DNA from: Odontesthes bonariensis | Lineage: Eukaryota > Chordata > Actinopteri > Atheriniformes > Atherinopsidae | NCBI RefSeq assembly: GCF_027942865.1 | Contig: NC_134510.1 | Coordinates: forward strand, 20,577,209 to 20,641,208 | DNA: 64,000 nt | Reading direction: 5' to 3' | In this document: positions 50,700 through 61,870 of the stretch, one piece after another | Layout of the letters: each line of letters starts with the position of its first letter | Position numbering within the stretch: the first letter of the stretch is position 1 | Position numbers and translations under genes: made by a program | Notes under the pieces: model-generated | What the model was told of the DNA's origin: nothing | What the model saw: the letters and a program-made list of their open reading frames with translations, nothing else | The model's database searches: none

Positions 50700-53589
50700 C
50701 TATTAATATTACATATCATGATAGCAAGGGCGGATATGTCTTTTCCATGTCGTGGGGGACAAGCAACATAAATCAAGAGTAGCTTTTGAGGGCAATACCA
50801 AAAGAGAAAGTCCTCATAGTTGTCTCTACATGCATTCTATGTGATATTCTGGATACATTTAGAGGTTGATAAGAACTGGAAAACCAAAGGAAACCTACTC
50901 AAAACTCCAAACCTATTTTCTGCATAGAACTAACTTCTGTTCCTTTGAGACTCTCGAACAATTGAAAGACAAAGACAAAGTAGATCAATTCAGACTTTAT
51001 AACTATTGTGTAATGTAATGTTTGTAATCATAAACATTGTCTGTCTTGTTTATTGATGATTCAGTGTATGAACCCTTTGAGTTAATCAAATTATTTTTGG
51101 GGGGTGCTGTTGTTTACCTGTTGCTTTTTATTTCCTGTGCTTGAAAATAATTTATCTAGTTTTTTTCTATTTGATATCAATTTGAATCCTTTAATCCGGT
51201 TTGTATTTGCGTTCTCTCTCTAACCCTTTTAATCTACAATTTTCTATTTCATTTTCCATTTAGATTCACAATTATGTTTCCTCTAATTGTGACCTTGCAC
51301 ACATACAATAGCACATGTCAGGACACCACATGATTATCATTTTCTTCTATAAATGTCTTGATCTCCTTCTCCATAATGTATTCCTTCATATTACTCTCAG
51401 CTTTTTGAATCTCAGCCTCAAAGCATTGTCTTCTTCTCATTTTTCAGGCAAATAACTGACAATGGCTTTTTAGAAATATTGCTCATATTACATTTCTCCA
51501 CACTGTAACTGTCTTTATTTTTTTATTTTTTTTAAAAAGGATCTATCCTTGATTAGGTTGACTTCAGAAAGGAGAGATTCAGTGTGTGTAGTTGCTTTAT
51601 CCGTGTCTTCTGCCTCTGCTCTAACCTGCAGCCTTTCTTTCTCTCTGTCTTTGTGTGTTGGTGCTTGCTTGATTGCAGGAGTGGTGATGGTGCCCTACAA
51701 TCTGAGCAGAGACCCACCAGCTGCAACCACTTCTGCAATCAAGCCTCCCTGAAATGCTCTGCTTTAGCACCACCATGCCTCCAAAATAAAGACTCTGCAG
51801 TCATAGTTCCAGCCTTTTGTTTACTGTGTACTGTAAATTCCCAAATCTTTTGTCTCTGTTTAACTCATATTCCCTGTACCTGCACTTTCCATCTGTCATT
51901 GGCAAGAGTAATCAAGCCCTTCTCTGCCTACCTGATAGTAATGTAATATCCACATTAAAACGCAGTAACAAGTTATCACTTATATTGATACATGGACAAG
52001 TTGGTGCCCATCTCCACATCATTAGCTGCTATTATTTTAAGTACAGAGGTACATTTTGTATTTGATGGTGGATGGATCAGCCTCAAGAATTTCCCCAGAG
52101 AACTCAAGTTTGAGAATGACATGGCACCATTGCTGGTTTTCTTTTTTCAGCCGGTGTCAAGTGAAGTTTAGGCAATAAAACCACATTTAGAGCACTGGGA
52201 AAGGATAGTGTTTTGGGCTACAATTGGACATTTAACCTAACTATGCCCATTGACTTTTGTTTTGCATTGATTTACATACAACAATGTCAACTGATAATAC
52301 CAGTTCCTAACCATATTGTCATAGGCTTTAAGTCCTGAAAGGATTAGAGATAATACAAATTGAGTACCAGTTACTTTTAATGATATTACTGCAACACCGG
52401 TGAGGATTTTGTGGAGATAATGTGTGCGATCACTAAACTGATTGAGTCTTTATACAGATTGGGAGAGTTGTAATACAAGAATGCACATGGGTAGATTGGC
52501 AGAATTGTAGCTAAATTTGTATTATGAGGAAATCAGATACAATTACAGCCTATTACATTTTAACTAGTAACTCAGCTGATATTCAGCCAATATCGAAAAA
52601 ACTGCGGGTGAGCTACTTGGCTGGATATCACGGTTCAAATGACCCCAGGTTGAATCTACTCCGGAGTATCGCTTTAAGGAACTGATCTTTACACTTGTTT
52701 ATATGTTTCATGTTTGGCACTGCATTCTAAGTGGATCAATCAAAATTTTTGCATCTGTTGAAATTAAACTCACCAAAACTCAGCTGTGCCTAAACATATT
52801 GAAATTACAGTCATACAACAAATGTGGGCTCAAAGTTGATCACATCAACCGAAACCATTCAAAGGAACCCTCTTTGATATCTTTAGGCTCCTAAAATAAA
52901 TTAATTCCTCAGAAAGATAACATTAAGGAAAAAATGAATCCATAAATGAAACAAAGTAATGCACTAGTAAGCTTGGCAACATGAAAATGCCTAAACAGTC
53001 GTTGAAAACAGCAGTGGTGAATCATTAAATGTTCTCCTAAAGCTCAATTCGCACGGGATAAGTATTACCTATGGATCACTGGTAATTCGCAACTACCCCC
53101 GCACCTCTGTAATTTTTTGTGGCGCATTCGGACGGGACAAGCAAAAGTCTGTAATTTACTGAAATCACAGACGTCATGAGCGGATATTCCGTAATTGTCG
53201 TAACTTCCTGTTTTGCCCCGTTGTACCTGGTTGTACACATAGGTTGAACACATAGGTGTGCGTTCAGACGGAACTTAAATTACCACAGGACGTCTGTGTT
53301 TCGCCGAAATACAGTAGGTAATTCGCGGCGGAATTATTACCCCAAAGAAAAAGAAAAACCTCACAACATCCCGTCAAGTGAATTGCTTTTTCTGCAACGT
53401 TTCCAACAAGCTTTTCTATCTTCATAGTAAGTTGGAAAATAACGCGGTTCTTCTTAGGAATATAATAAAGCGCAAACACATGTACTTAAATATGGCCAAA
53501 TTATAAATGTGTACAACACTATGCTATTCTATAAAATGACAATGTCCTGACAAGGCTGGTCTTTGAGGTGTTTGAGGACCGAAATCCAT
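50700..53589. other. Gene-free AT-rich DNA
   Basis: I see no supported gene, RNA or recognisable transposon in this interval. Several 60-120-aa frames (for example 51584-51946) lack domains. Confidence 0.5.
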
Positions 53590-53895
53590 TTATGGAGGAG
53601 CTGAAGAAAAGCGAAAGGCGGGGTACACCCTGGATAGATTGTCAGTCCATCACAGGGCATCACAAAGGTAAATAACCGAGCACACTCACTCCTAGAGCCA
53701 ATGGAAAAGAATTACCAGTTAACCTAACATGCATGTTTTTAGATAGAGGGAGGAAGCCGGAATACCCGGAGAGAAACCATGCATAAACGGGGAGAACATG
53801 CAAACTGCACACAGAAAGGCCCCAGCCAGGTTTCAAACCAGGAAGGCTCTTACTGTGAGGCACCGTTGCTAACCACCACACCACCCTACAGCCCA
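53590..53895 (-). mobile_element. tRNA-derived SINE, copy 1
   Basis: The minus strand begins with a tRNA-like head (A-box-like GTGGTGGTTAGCA, B-box-like GGTTTGAAACC), followed by the common fish body (GAGTTTGCATGTTCTCCCC-like, GGTATTCCGGCTTCCTCCC, ATGCATGTTAGGTTAA, GATGGACTG...CAGGGTGTACCC). It is the same family as 60225-60606 but more diverged and lacks the (GGATG)n tail. Confidence 0.75.
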
Positions 53896-54261
53896 TAAAA
53901 AAACATGATGAATGTTAAAAGTGAGACATTTCAATATTTCATGAAAAATATTACTTCATCTTGAATTTGAAAAAGGTTGGGACAGGGCCTTGTTCAAAAC
54001 TATTTAGCATCCCTTCTTCTTTTCACAACAGATAGTAGACATCTGGGAACTTAGGAGATGAGTTGCTGGATCTTTGGGGAAGCAATGATTCCCACTCAAC
54101 AGTCCTGGGTGTTCTTTTTTGTATTTCATGCTGTACCAAATGCTTTCAGTTAATTCATGCTTTCAGTCCACTTGCAGGGTCTGATTTCGCATTATCTTCT
54201 GGAAATACACAAGGCTTTACCTGAAAAAGACATAATCTAGATGGGAGTGTTACTTTAGAAA

Positions 54262-54420
54262 TAAAGAAACTGTCTAGTTATACAGTTACTCTAGGTGGCA
54301 TTTCCTTGCTTTCTTCTACTACAGTGAGGAACCTTGGAGGTGCTTTTGACCAGGATCTGTCCTGTGACTCTCACATAAAACAGGTTTCTAGAATTACCTT
54401 CTTTCACCTTGGTAGTATAG
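54262..54420 (+). mobile_element. LINE reverse-transcriptase fragment
   Basis: The plus strand reads TVTLGGISLAFFYYS, then after a frame break sequence like the ...VRNLGV.FDQ...SH.KQVS region of the LINE at 55125-58786. It ends near 54420, directly before the THAP-encoding DNA. It is only about 160 bases. Confidence 0.6.
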
Positions 54421-54525
54421 CTTGGTTTCTCGTGACGTAACAGTGCTGCATCGCGAACGCGCGAAATTCAGATGGATGTCAGGAAGTGAAGTCTGCCCAT
54501 AGAACTGCTGTGTAAAAAAATTAAG

Positions 54526-55112
54526 ATGCCCCTGTTTTGTGCTGTTTACGGCTGCTCCAACCGTTCTACCCGTGAAAAAGAAAAAAGTTTTTTTAGAATA
54601 CCAAAGGTTGTCGTACACAAAGGTGAGAAATGTACAAAGCTAACAGAACAACGCCGTAAAAAATGGATTTCAAACCTACGTCTGCAGTCGGGAGGAGCAG
54701 AGTCTGTTTACTCTCGTGTCTGCAGATAACTATGTTAGATAACTGCTAACTTTGTTTTTGTGGCTGCGTTTATATAGCATTGGGGTGTTGTTAAATACTC
54801 ATTTACTTATTAATGATTATTAAGTTTCCAGTAGTCTAATATGGGCTTCATTGTGACTTTTTAGGCGTCCCTAGCGCTTTGGGTGACGTTGAGTCGGTAG
54901 ACTGGGCTCCGACGGTCAAGCTCGGTTACGAAACCACTAAGCCGAAATCCGAGGCATCTCTTCAACGAGAGCAAAGGATGAAGCTCAAGGAAGACCAACA
55001 AACACGGTCGGCATGTGCAGTGGCTATGTTGGATGTCCAACAGACAGCTCAGAGCCCGGGTATGAGCCCAGATCTGATGCAGACAGCCGAGCATCCAGCT
55101 GACAACCCACAA
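54526..55112 (+). pseudogene. THAP domain part of an IS4EU/ISL2EU-like transposase
   Basis: The first frame (54526-54729) starts MPLFCAVYGCSNRSTREK and continues with FFRIPK and a Trp-containing helix (KKWISNL), the typical THAP zinc-finger fold. It stops right after RVC, where C-x2-H-F should follow, so the last zinc ligand is lost. After a 135-base gap, an acceptor-like TTTTTAG at 54860-54866 precedes a second coding piece (to about 55112) containing DWAPTVKLGYE, which usually follows the THAP domain in fish transposase-derived proteins. The protein continues beyond the inserted LINE at 59324. Confidence 0.75.
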
Positions 55113-55122
55113 TCAGAATCAC

Positions 55123-55148
55123 AATTCAATTCAATTCAATTCAATTCA
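55123..55148. repeat. (AATTC)n microsatellite
   Basis: Tandem AATTC pentamers that form the 3' tail of the adjoining minus-strand LINE. Confidence 0.85.
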
Positions 55149-58100
55149 TTTTTATTTATATAGCGCCAAATACAACAAATGTCATCTCAAGGCACTTAGA
55201 TAGTAAGTCCAATTCAAGCCAATTGGAATTCAATTAATTAATAATAATCATAATTCATAAAATAATCCAATTCGTTCATATAGAGCCAATTCAAAAACAA
55301 TTTCCTAGCTAAGAAAACCAACAGATTGCACTGAAAACTTTTTGTTTTTCGGTCCAATCTCCCGGCCTGAGCGTGCCTGAGGCGACTGTGGAGAGAAACG
55401 ACTCCCTTTTAACAGGAAGAAACCTCTGGCAGAACCAGACTCAGGAAGGGTGGCCATCCGCCTCGACCAGCTGGGGTTTGAGAAGACAGAAAGGGGGGGG
55501 GCACCGCGACGGCGGCACTGTAACACCATTCAAAGGATATCTGTTGGAACAGGGAAACACGAGTTAATGACCATAATAATATCACATATACATAAAGAGA
55601 GTAAAATGAGGAAAGGTGTGTCAGATGAGGCCCCCCAGCAGTCTAGGCCTATAGCAGCTTAACTATGGGATGTTTCAGGATCACCTGAGCCATCCCTAAC
55701 TATAAGCTTTATCAAAAAGGAAAGTTTTAAGCCTGGTCTTAAAAGTGGAAAGGGTGTCTGCTTCCCAGACATTTACTGGCAGCTTATTCCACAATAGAGG
55801 GGCCTGATAACTGAACGCTCTGCCTCCCATTCTACTTTTAGAAACTCTGGGAACCTCAAGTAAACCTGCAGTTTGGGAACGAAGTGCTCTGTTAGGAAAA
55901 TATCTTACAATGAGATCTTTAAGATATGATGGAGCTCGGTCATTAAGAGCTTTATATGTGAGGAGAAGAATCTTAAATTCTATTCTGAATTTAACAGGGA
56001 GCCAATGAAGAGAAGCTAAAACTGGAGAAATATGATCTCTCCTGTTAGTTCTCATCAAAACTCTGGCTGCAGCATTTTGGATCAACTGGAGGCTTTTCAG
56101 AGAATATATGGGACAGCCCAATAATAAAGAATTACAGTAGTCTAATCTTGAAGTAACAAATGCATGAATTAGTTTTTCTGCATCACTCTGAGACAAGATG
56201 TTCCTGATTTTAACAATATTACGAAGGTGAAAGAAGGCAGTCCTAGAAACCTGTTTTATATGCGAGTCAAATGATAAGTTCTGGTCAAAAATAACTCCAA
56301 GGTTCCTCACTGTAGAACTAGAAGCCAAGGAAATACCATCTAGAGTAACTATATAGCTAGACAATTTCTCCCTGAAACGCTCAGGTCCAAAGATAACGAC
56401 TTCAGTTTTGTCTGAATTTAGCAGCAGACAGTTCTGAGTCATCCAGGTCTTTATGTCTTTAAGACATGCTTGTAGTCTGACCAACCTATTGGGTTCATCT
56501 GGTTTTATAGATAAGTACAGCTGAGTATCATCAGCATAGCAATGGAAATTTATGCCATGCTGTCTAATAATGTTACCTAATGGAAGCATATATAAAGTAA
56601 AAAGAATCGGTCCAAGCACAGAACCCTGGGGAACTCCATGACTTACTCTGGTGTGTGAGGAAGATTCTTCATTTACAAGAACAAACTGAAATCTATCAGG
56701 TAAATATGATTTAAACCAGCCTAATGCAGTTCCTTTAATCCCAATAACATGTTCAAGTCTGTGTAATAAGATACTGTGATCGACCGTATCAAATGCAGCA
56801 CTGAGATCCAACAGGACAAGCACAGACACAAGTCCGCTATCAGAGGCTAAGAGGAGATCATTGGTAACTTTCAGCAGTGCAGTTTCTGTGCTATGATGCA
56901 CTCTGAATCCTTGACTGAAACTCTTCAAACAGATTATTTCTGTGTAAATGATCACAAAGCTGAGCTGCAACTATTTTTTCAAGAACTTTAGACATAAAAG
57001 GGAGATTGGATATAGGTCTATAATGAGCCAACACTTCTGAATCAAGAGTAGGTTTTTTAAGTAAAGGTTTAATTACAGCAACCTTAAAAGTCTGAGGTAC
57101 ATATCCTGTCAACAAAGACAGATTGATCAAATCCAATATGGAAGCGTCAATTAATGGGAAAACCTCCTTGAACAGTCTGGTTGGGATTGGGTCTAAAACA
57201 CAAGTTGATGATTTAGAAGAGACTATTGCTGTTGTTAGTTCAGAGAGATCAACTGGGCAGAAGTGGTCTAAATACAAATCAGGTTCTAAAGATACTTCTA
57301 AAGCTGCTGTACTTGATGATACATCACTGATAATAGTGGGAAGGACTCCATCAATCTTCTCTCTGATAGAAACAATTTTATTAATAAAGAAGCTCATGAA
57401 ATCATCACTGCTGAGAGTTAAAGGAATAACTAGCTCAGCAGAGCTCGGACTCTTAGTCAGACTGGCTACAGTGCTGAAAAGAAACCTGGGATTATTCTTA
57501 TTCTCTTCTATCAATGATGAATAATAAGCAGTTCTAGCTTTACGAAGGGCTTTCTTATACATTGTTAAACTATCTTTCCAGACTAACTGAGACTCTTCTA
57601 AATTAGAGGAACGCCACTGTCTCTCCAGCTTTCTTGCAGTCTGCTTTAAAGCACGCAGCTGTGAATTATACCAAGGAGCCAACCTCTTCTGACTGATTAC
57701 CTTCCTTTTCAGAGGGGCAACATTGTCCAGTGCTGTACGCATTGAAACTATAGTGCTGTCAACAAGAGAGTCAAGTGCTGCTGGAGTAAAGTTTAGGTAG
57801 TCGTCCTCTGTCATATCTGCACATGGCAGTGAAGAAAAGGATGATGGAATTAATTCTTTAAATCTGGTTACAGCATCCTCTGATAAACACCTTCTATATG
57901 TAAATTTCTTCTCAGAAGCTGTATAGTCAAGTAATGTAAACTCAAAGGTTATCAGAAAATGGTCAGATAAGACAGGGTTATGAGGGAACACTGTTAACTG
58001 TTCACTCTCAATGCCATAAGTCAGAACAAGATCAAGGGTGTGATTAAGGCAGTGAGTCGCTCTGTGAACACTCTGAGAAAATCCAATAGAGTCCAATATA

Positions 58101-58786
58101 GAATTAAAGTTCATATTCAGGCTGTCATTTTCAACATCTACATGAATATTAAAGTCACCCACTACAATGACTTTATCTGTACTCAGCACTAACTGGGATA
58201 AAAACTCTGAGAATTCAGACAGAAACTCAGAATAAGGGCCAGGTGGACGATACACAACAACAAACACAAGAGGTTTCTGGGATTTCCACTTTGCGTGGGA
58301 AAAACTGAGAATCTGATATTCAAAAGAGCTAAAACTAATCTTGGGTCTGGGACTGATGAGTAACCCTGATCTGAAAATAGCTGCCACTCCTCCTCCTCTG
58401 CCTGTGGTTCAAGGAACGTGAACATTTAAACAGTCAGAGGGAGTTGCTTCATTAATGCAAACATGATCCTCCTGCTGCAGCCAGGTTTCTGTAAGACAAA
58501 ATATATCAATATGATGATCACAAATCAACTCATTCACTAACAGAGACTTCGAAAGGAGAGATCTGATATTCAGCAAACCACATTTAATAGTTTGATGTTT
58601 TTGTTCAGTTAAACTTTTTGTTTTAATAATTTCTTTTTGCACAAGAGGATTTGCTCCTTTTGTGTTAATTGATTGGGTGGGTAGCAGCAGGTGGGAAGCT
58701 GCAGAGAAGTGTGTAAGACTACAACTCTGCATCCTGGTCTGAGCCCTGGGTTGTCATGTTTTAGGGTGGCAAATAAATTCATCCAT
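55125..58786 (-). mobile_element. Near-complete L2/CR1-type LINE, copy 1
   Basis: The main open frame runs on the minus strand from 58732 to 55696. It encodes an APE-type endonuclease ([38 protein letters not shown]) and a reverse transcriptase (GVPQGSVLGPILFTLY, catalytic YADDTQLY), then the C-terminal RRDHISPVLASLHWLPV region. Two lesions break it: a TGA at about 58415 where the copy at 62127 has CGA, and a one-base insertion near 56922 that shifts the frame. The 5' end is truncated at about 58786, so ORF1 is absent. The 3' end carries the ...TATATAAATAAAAATG tail and (GAATT)n. Confidence 0.9.
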
Positions 58787-58910
58787 TAGATTATCAAGGC
58801 AAACTATTGTACTAAAATGTGTAACCAGCATACTATTACATAATACAAATGTGATTATCAGAACATCTAGGCAAACCTCGAATTAAGTTTTCAAAATAGA
58901 ACCTTCCTCC

Positions 58911-58994
58911 CCCATAGGTCCATCCCTGAAAGACAGGCCATATGTTTACGCTAAGGCTTAGTATGTGGCCTGTCTGTCGGGGATGCACCTATGG
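58911..58994. repeat. 84-bp imperfect palindrome
   Basis: Left arm CCCATAGGTCCATCCCTGAA... pairs with right arm ...GGGGATGCACCTATGGG over about 40 bases each, with a very short centre. It would form a long hairpin. It may be a small MITE or a terminal-repeat remnant of the surrounding DNA transposon. Confidence 0.75.
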
Positions 58995-59323
58995 GTTAGG
59001 ATATCTTCCATACTTAATCCTGTACTTTTGCTGAGTTTTCCGATTGTGTTTCAATAAACCACAATATTAATTGAAATACACAAGTGCAATGTGACTAAAA
59101 ACTTTGATTACCACTGAATACATAGAACAAATCTGATTAACATATCAACTGCTTTCATAATACATTTTTTAAATTGTAAAGACACTTTGTGGACACCCTG
59201 TATAATTTGACCAGAGAACTTGCTTGTTTGTAAAAAGGTTGTCAAAAAATGTAACTTGACAACAATTCACATAAGTCATATTCATGAATGAACTAATTAT
59301 GTTCCCCACTGCAATATTGCAGG

Positions 59324-59955
59324 CTATGCAGATGCCGGATGCCAGACTGAGCTAACGATGGATGACATCGAGAAGATGGAGGATGTTCTGAGACAGAACA
59401 CAACAGAGCTGGGAGATCTTCGGACCAAGGCACTGGACACATAGTTCAACCAGGAGTCCTTCGAGAAAAATGAAGAAAAGACCAAGTTCTGCACAGGGCT
59501 CCCCAACTTCTTAGTTTTAATTCAGATTTTTGAGCTGTGCGAGCCCTACATCACCTGTGGCCCTATGTCTGTGTTGTCCAAATTTGAACAGTTGGTTTTA
59601 GTTTTGCTGAGGCTGAGACTAAATCTCCCGCTGAAAGATTTAGCTTTCAGGTTCAAGATCTCTCTGCCTACTGCTTCTAGAGTTTGGCATAAAATAATTG
59701 ACATACTTCATGAAAGGGAGAAAACAGCTGTCAGCATACGAGGTGACAGAAACTAGAAAAATAGCGAATTTGCGTCTTCATGTTGAGAGAGTCATAGGTT
59801 TAGTCCGAAGAAAATATCAGATTCTGCAAAGCAGAGCTATGCCCATAGAAAACATGGCAACAAAACCAGGTGAGGCACTAGCGTTGATTGACAAGATTGG
59901 GGTTATTTGCTGTGTCTTGTCTAATCTTTCAGAGTCTGTCGTCCCATTGGAGTAA
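59324..59955 (+). pseudogene. IS4EU/ISL2EU-like transposase remnant (DDE core deleted)
   Basis: The plus strand reads CQTELTMDDIEKMED, then after a TAG SFEKNEEKTKFCTGLPNF, then LSKFEQLVLVLLRLRLNLPL (59565-59756), the region that precedes the catalytic DDE domain in THAP-containing transposases. It then jumps, with a frame change, to a C-terminal piece VTETRKIANLRLHVERVIG (59698-59955). The intervening DDE core is missing, so this is a dead internally deleted copy. It continues the THAP piece at 54526, with the LINE inserted between. Confidence 0.78.
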
Positions 59956-60068
59956 GGAGGAGGGGAAGAGAAGAGGCAGAGGGATAGGGATAATCAATCA
60001 CTCCAGTACCTGAGCCCTCAAACATGTTGGTCTGGAGCACCTGCTTGCACAGGAGGGGGGGAAGGTGA

Positions 60069-60089
60069 GTAGTAGTAGTAGTAGTAGTT
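60069..60089. repeat. (AGT)n microsatellite
   Basis: Seven tandem AGT units. Confidence 0.85.
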
Positions 60090-60224
60090 TCCAGTACCTG
60101 ACACACATCAGTCTGTAAATATGTTTTTAATATTTTTCTCCACTAGTCCAATTGTACTGGAGATATGTATTTTATATAATAAAATGAATTCCAATGTATA
60201 ATTGCAATATTGTATTTATTTATT

Positions 60225-60606
60225 ATAACATCCATCCATTATCTATACCGCTGAATCCGTCGATCGGGTCGCGGGCGGGCTGGAGCCTATCCCAGCAGTC
60301 AATGGGCGAGAGGCAGGGTACACCCTGGACAGGCCGCCAGTCCATCACAGGGCCACATAGAGACAAACGAGACAAACAACCATGCACGCTCACACTCACT
60401 CCTAAGGACAATTTTTTAGAGATGCCAATCAACCTAACATGCATGATTTTTTGGACAGTGGGAGGAAGCCGGAGTACCCGGAGAGAACCCACGCATACAC
60501 GGGGAGAACATGCAAACTCCACACAGAAAGGCCCCAGCTGGGTGTTGAACCTGGAACCTTCTTGCTGTGAGGCGACAGTGCTAACCACCACACCACCGTG
60601 CAGCCT
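60225..60606 (-). mobile_element. tRNA-derived SINE, copy 2
   Basis: On the minus strand the element starts GGCTGCACGGTGGTGTGG, with A-box-like TGGTGGTTAGCAC and B-box-like GGTTCAACACC. It continues through the conserved fish body and ends in (GGATG)n at about 60230. It is better preserved than the copy at 53590. Minus-strand frames across it (60223-60591) are artefacts. Confidence 0.8.
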
Positions 60607-60934
60607 TTTTTATTATAACAATTGTTAAAAAAATATAATCTTGTAAATAAACAACCATGTATTATTATGTCATCTCTCATACAGTATTCATTTAACAGCA
60701 GTGCGTAATCACATTTGTCACGACCTGGTTCATGGCCGAGACTAATGACGGGGGAGACACGCACATGCAGTTGCAAATATCAATTTATTTAACTCTTGCC
60801 AAAGCAAACGGCTACATAGTGTATATAAAGTCAGTGGTATCAGTGTGTTTGTTGATGGATGGTTGTAAGGTGTTGAATGCAGAATGTTGTAAGGTGCAAC
60901 GCTAACAGACAAAATAAGGCCTAAGCCAACAAAG

Positions 60935-61425
60935 GCAAGGCAAGGAAAGGCATCTTTATTTATATAGCGCATTTCATACCACAGGCAACTCAATGTGCTT
61001 TACATAAAGACAAGGCATTTAAAAGAACAGCATAAAGCAGCAATTTAAAGAGAAAAAAAATAGAATAAAAATTAAAAACACAGTTAAAAGCAATCAAAGA
61101 AGAGGGGAAAAAGAAAGATATAAACTCAACCATAAGCACACCGAAAGAGAAATGTTTTTAACCTGGATTTAAAAGTGCTTACAGTTGTGGCTAATTTCAG
61201 TTCTGCTGGTAGTTTGTTCCAGTTGTGTGCAGCATAATAGCTAAAAGCTGCTTCACCGTGTCTAGTTTGAACTCTGGGCTCCACTATCTGACCTGAGTCA
61301 GCAGATCTCAGAGCTTTACAAAGCAAGAGACGTGGTGGCCGGGAGGACCAGGAGTGAGAGGGCTCAGGATCCCACAGCAGCCATTTTATAACCAGGTACA
61401 CCCAGTCAGTTGGGCACCTCACATA
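60935..61425 (-). mobile_element. 3' end of another LINE
   Basis: The minus-strand frame 61422-61126 ends with the typical LINE C-terminus (ALRSADSGQIVEPR, NWNKLPAELK, FKSRLKTFLF). The 3' tail, which contains TATATAAATAAAG and AAGGC-type repeats, reaches about 60935. It is a heavily 5'-truncated copy of a different family from the LINEs at 55125 and 61870. Confidence 0.75.
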
Positions 61426-61505
61426 ACGTTGATCACCTGTGCCAATCAGACCTGCAAAAGACAGGGAGACAAGGAAAAGAACCCTGACAGGCCCAGGAGG
61501 CTGTC

Positions 61506-61830
61506 ACACATTACACATGCAGGTTTGTAACTCGCTGTCCCAGTGTTTCAGTAAGTATACTCTTTCTAAAAAAGCACTCAACTTTAGGAATCGCATCATC
61601 ACCAAATTCAAGATCTGGCAAAATCCTTTCAACAAAAATTTCATTGCGGTTCCACACAACAAAGTCACAGTACTAAGCATCCACAATGTGGAGCTGTGCC
61701 TGAACTTGGTAGTAATACTCATCACTCCGGTCCAGCTTGACGTTATCCCCATCATGGATGAGGCAGAAGCCCTTTTCGTCAGCACACGCACGCAGATTGG
61801 TCTCATCTTGGCGAGAGTGTGGGCACTAAA
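61506..61830 (-). pseudogene. YqaJ-type nuclease domain remnant (transposon-associated)
   Basis: On the minus strand, a frame from about 61805 to 61517 reads DEYYYQVQAQLHIVDA, then a TAG, then YCDFVVWNRNEIFVERI and a C-terminal FFRKSIL segment. The Q-x-Q and CDFVVW pattern is that of YqaJ-like exonuclease domains found in fish transposon-derived proteins. It lies opposite to, and about 1.5 kb from, the transposase remnant at 59324, as would fit a two-gene IS4EU/ISL2EU element. Membership in the same element is inferred. Confidence 0.6.
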
Positions 61831-61870
61831 TCAAATCAAATCAAATTTATTTGTATAGCACATTTCATGT
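61827..61870 (-). repeat. (AATCA)n-linked LINE/SINE tail
   Basis: AATCAAATCAAATCAAATTT followed by ATTTGTATAGCACATTTCATG, which on the minus strand is the end of a retroposon tail. No body was recognised. Confidence 0.6.

Noticed and set aside
60223-60591. 122-aa minus-strand frame
   Set aside because: It is read-through of a tRNA-derived SINE, as is the frame at 53660-53896; both share the same body.
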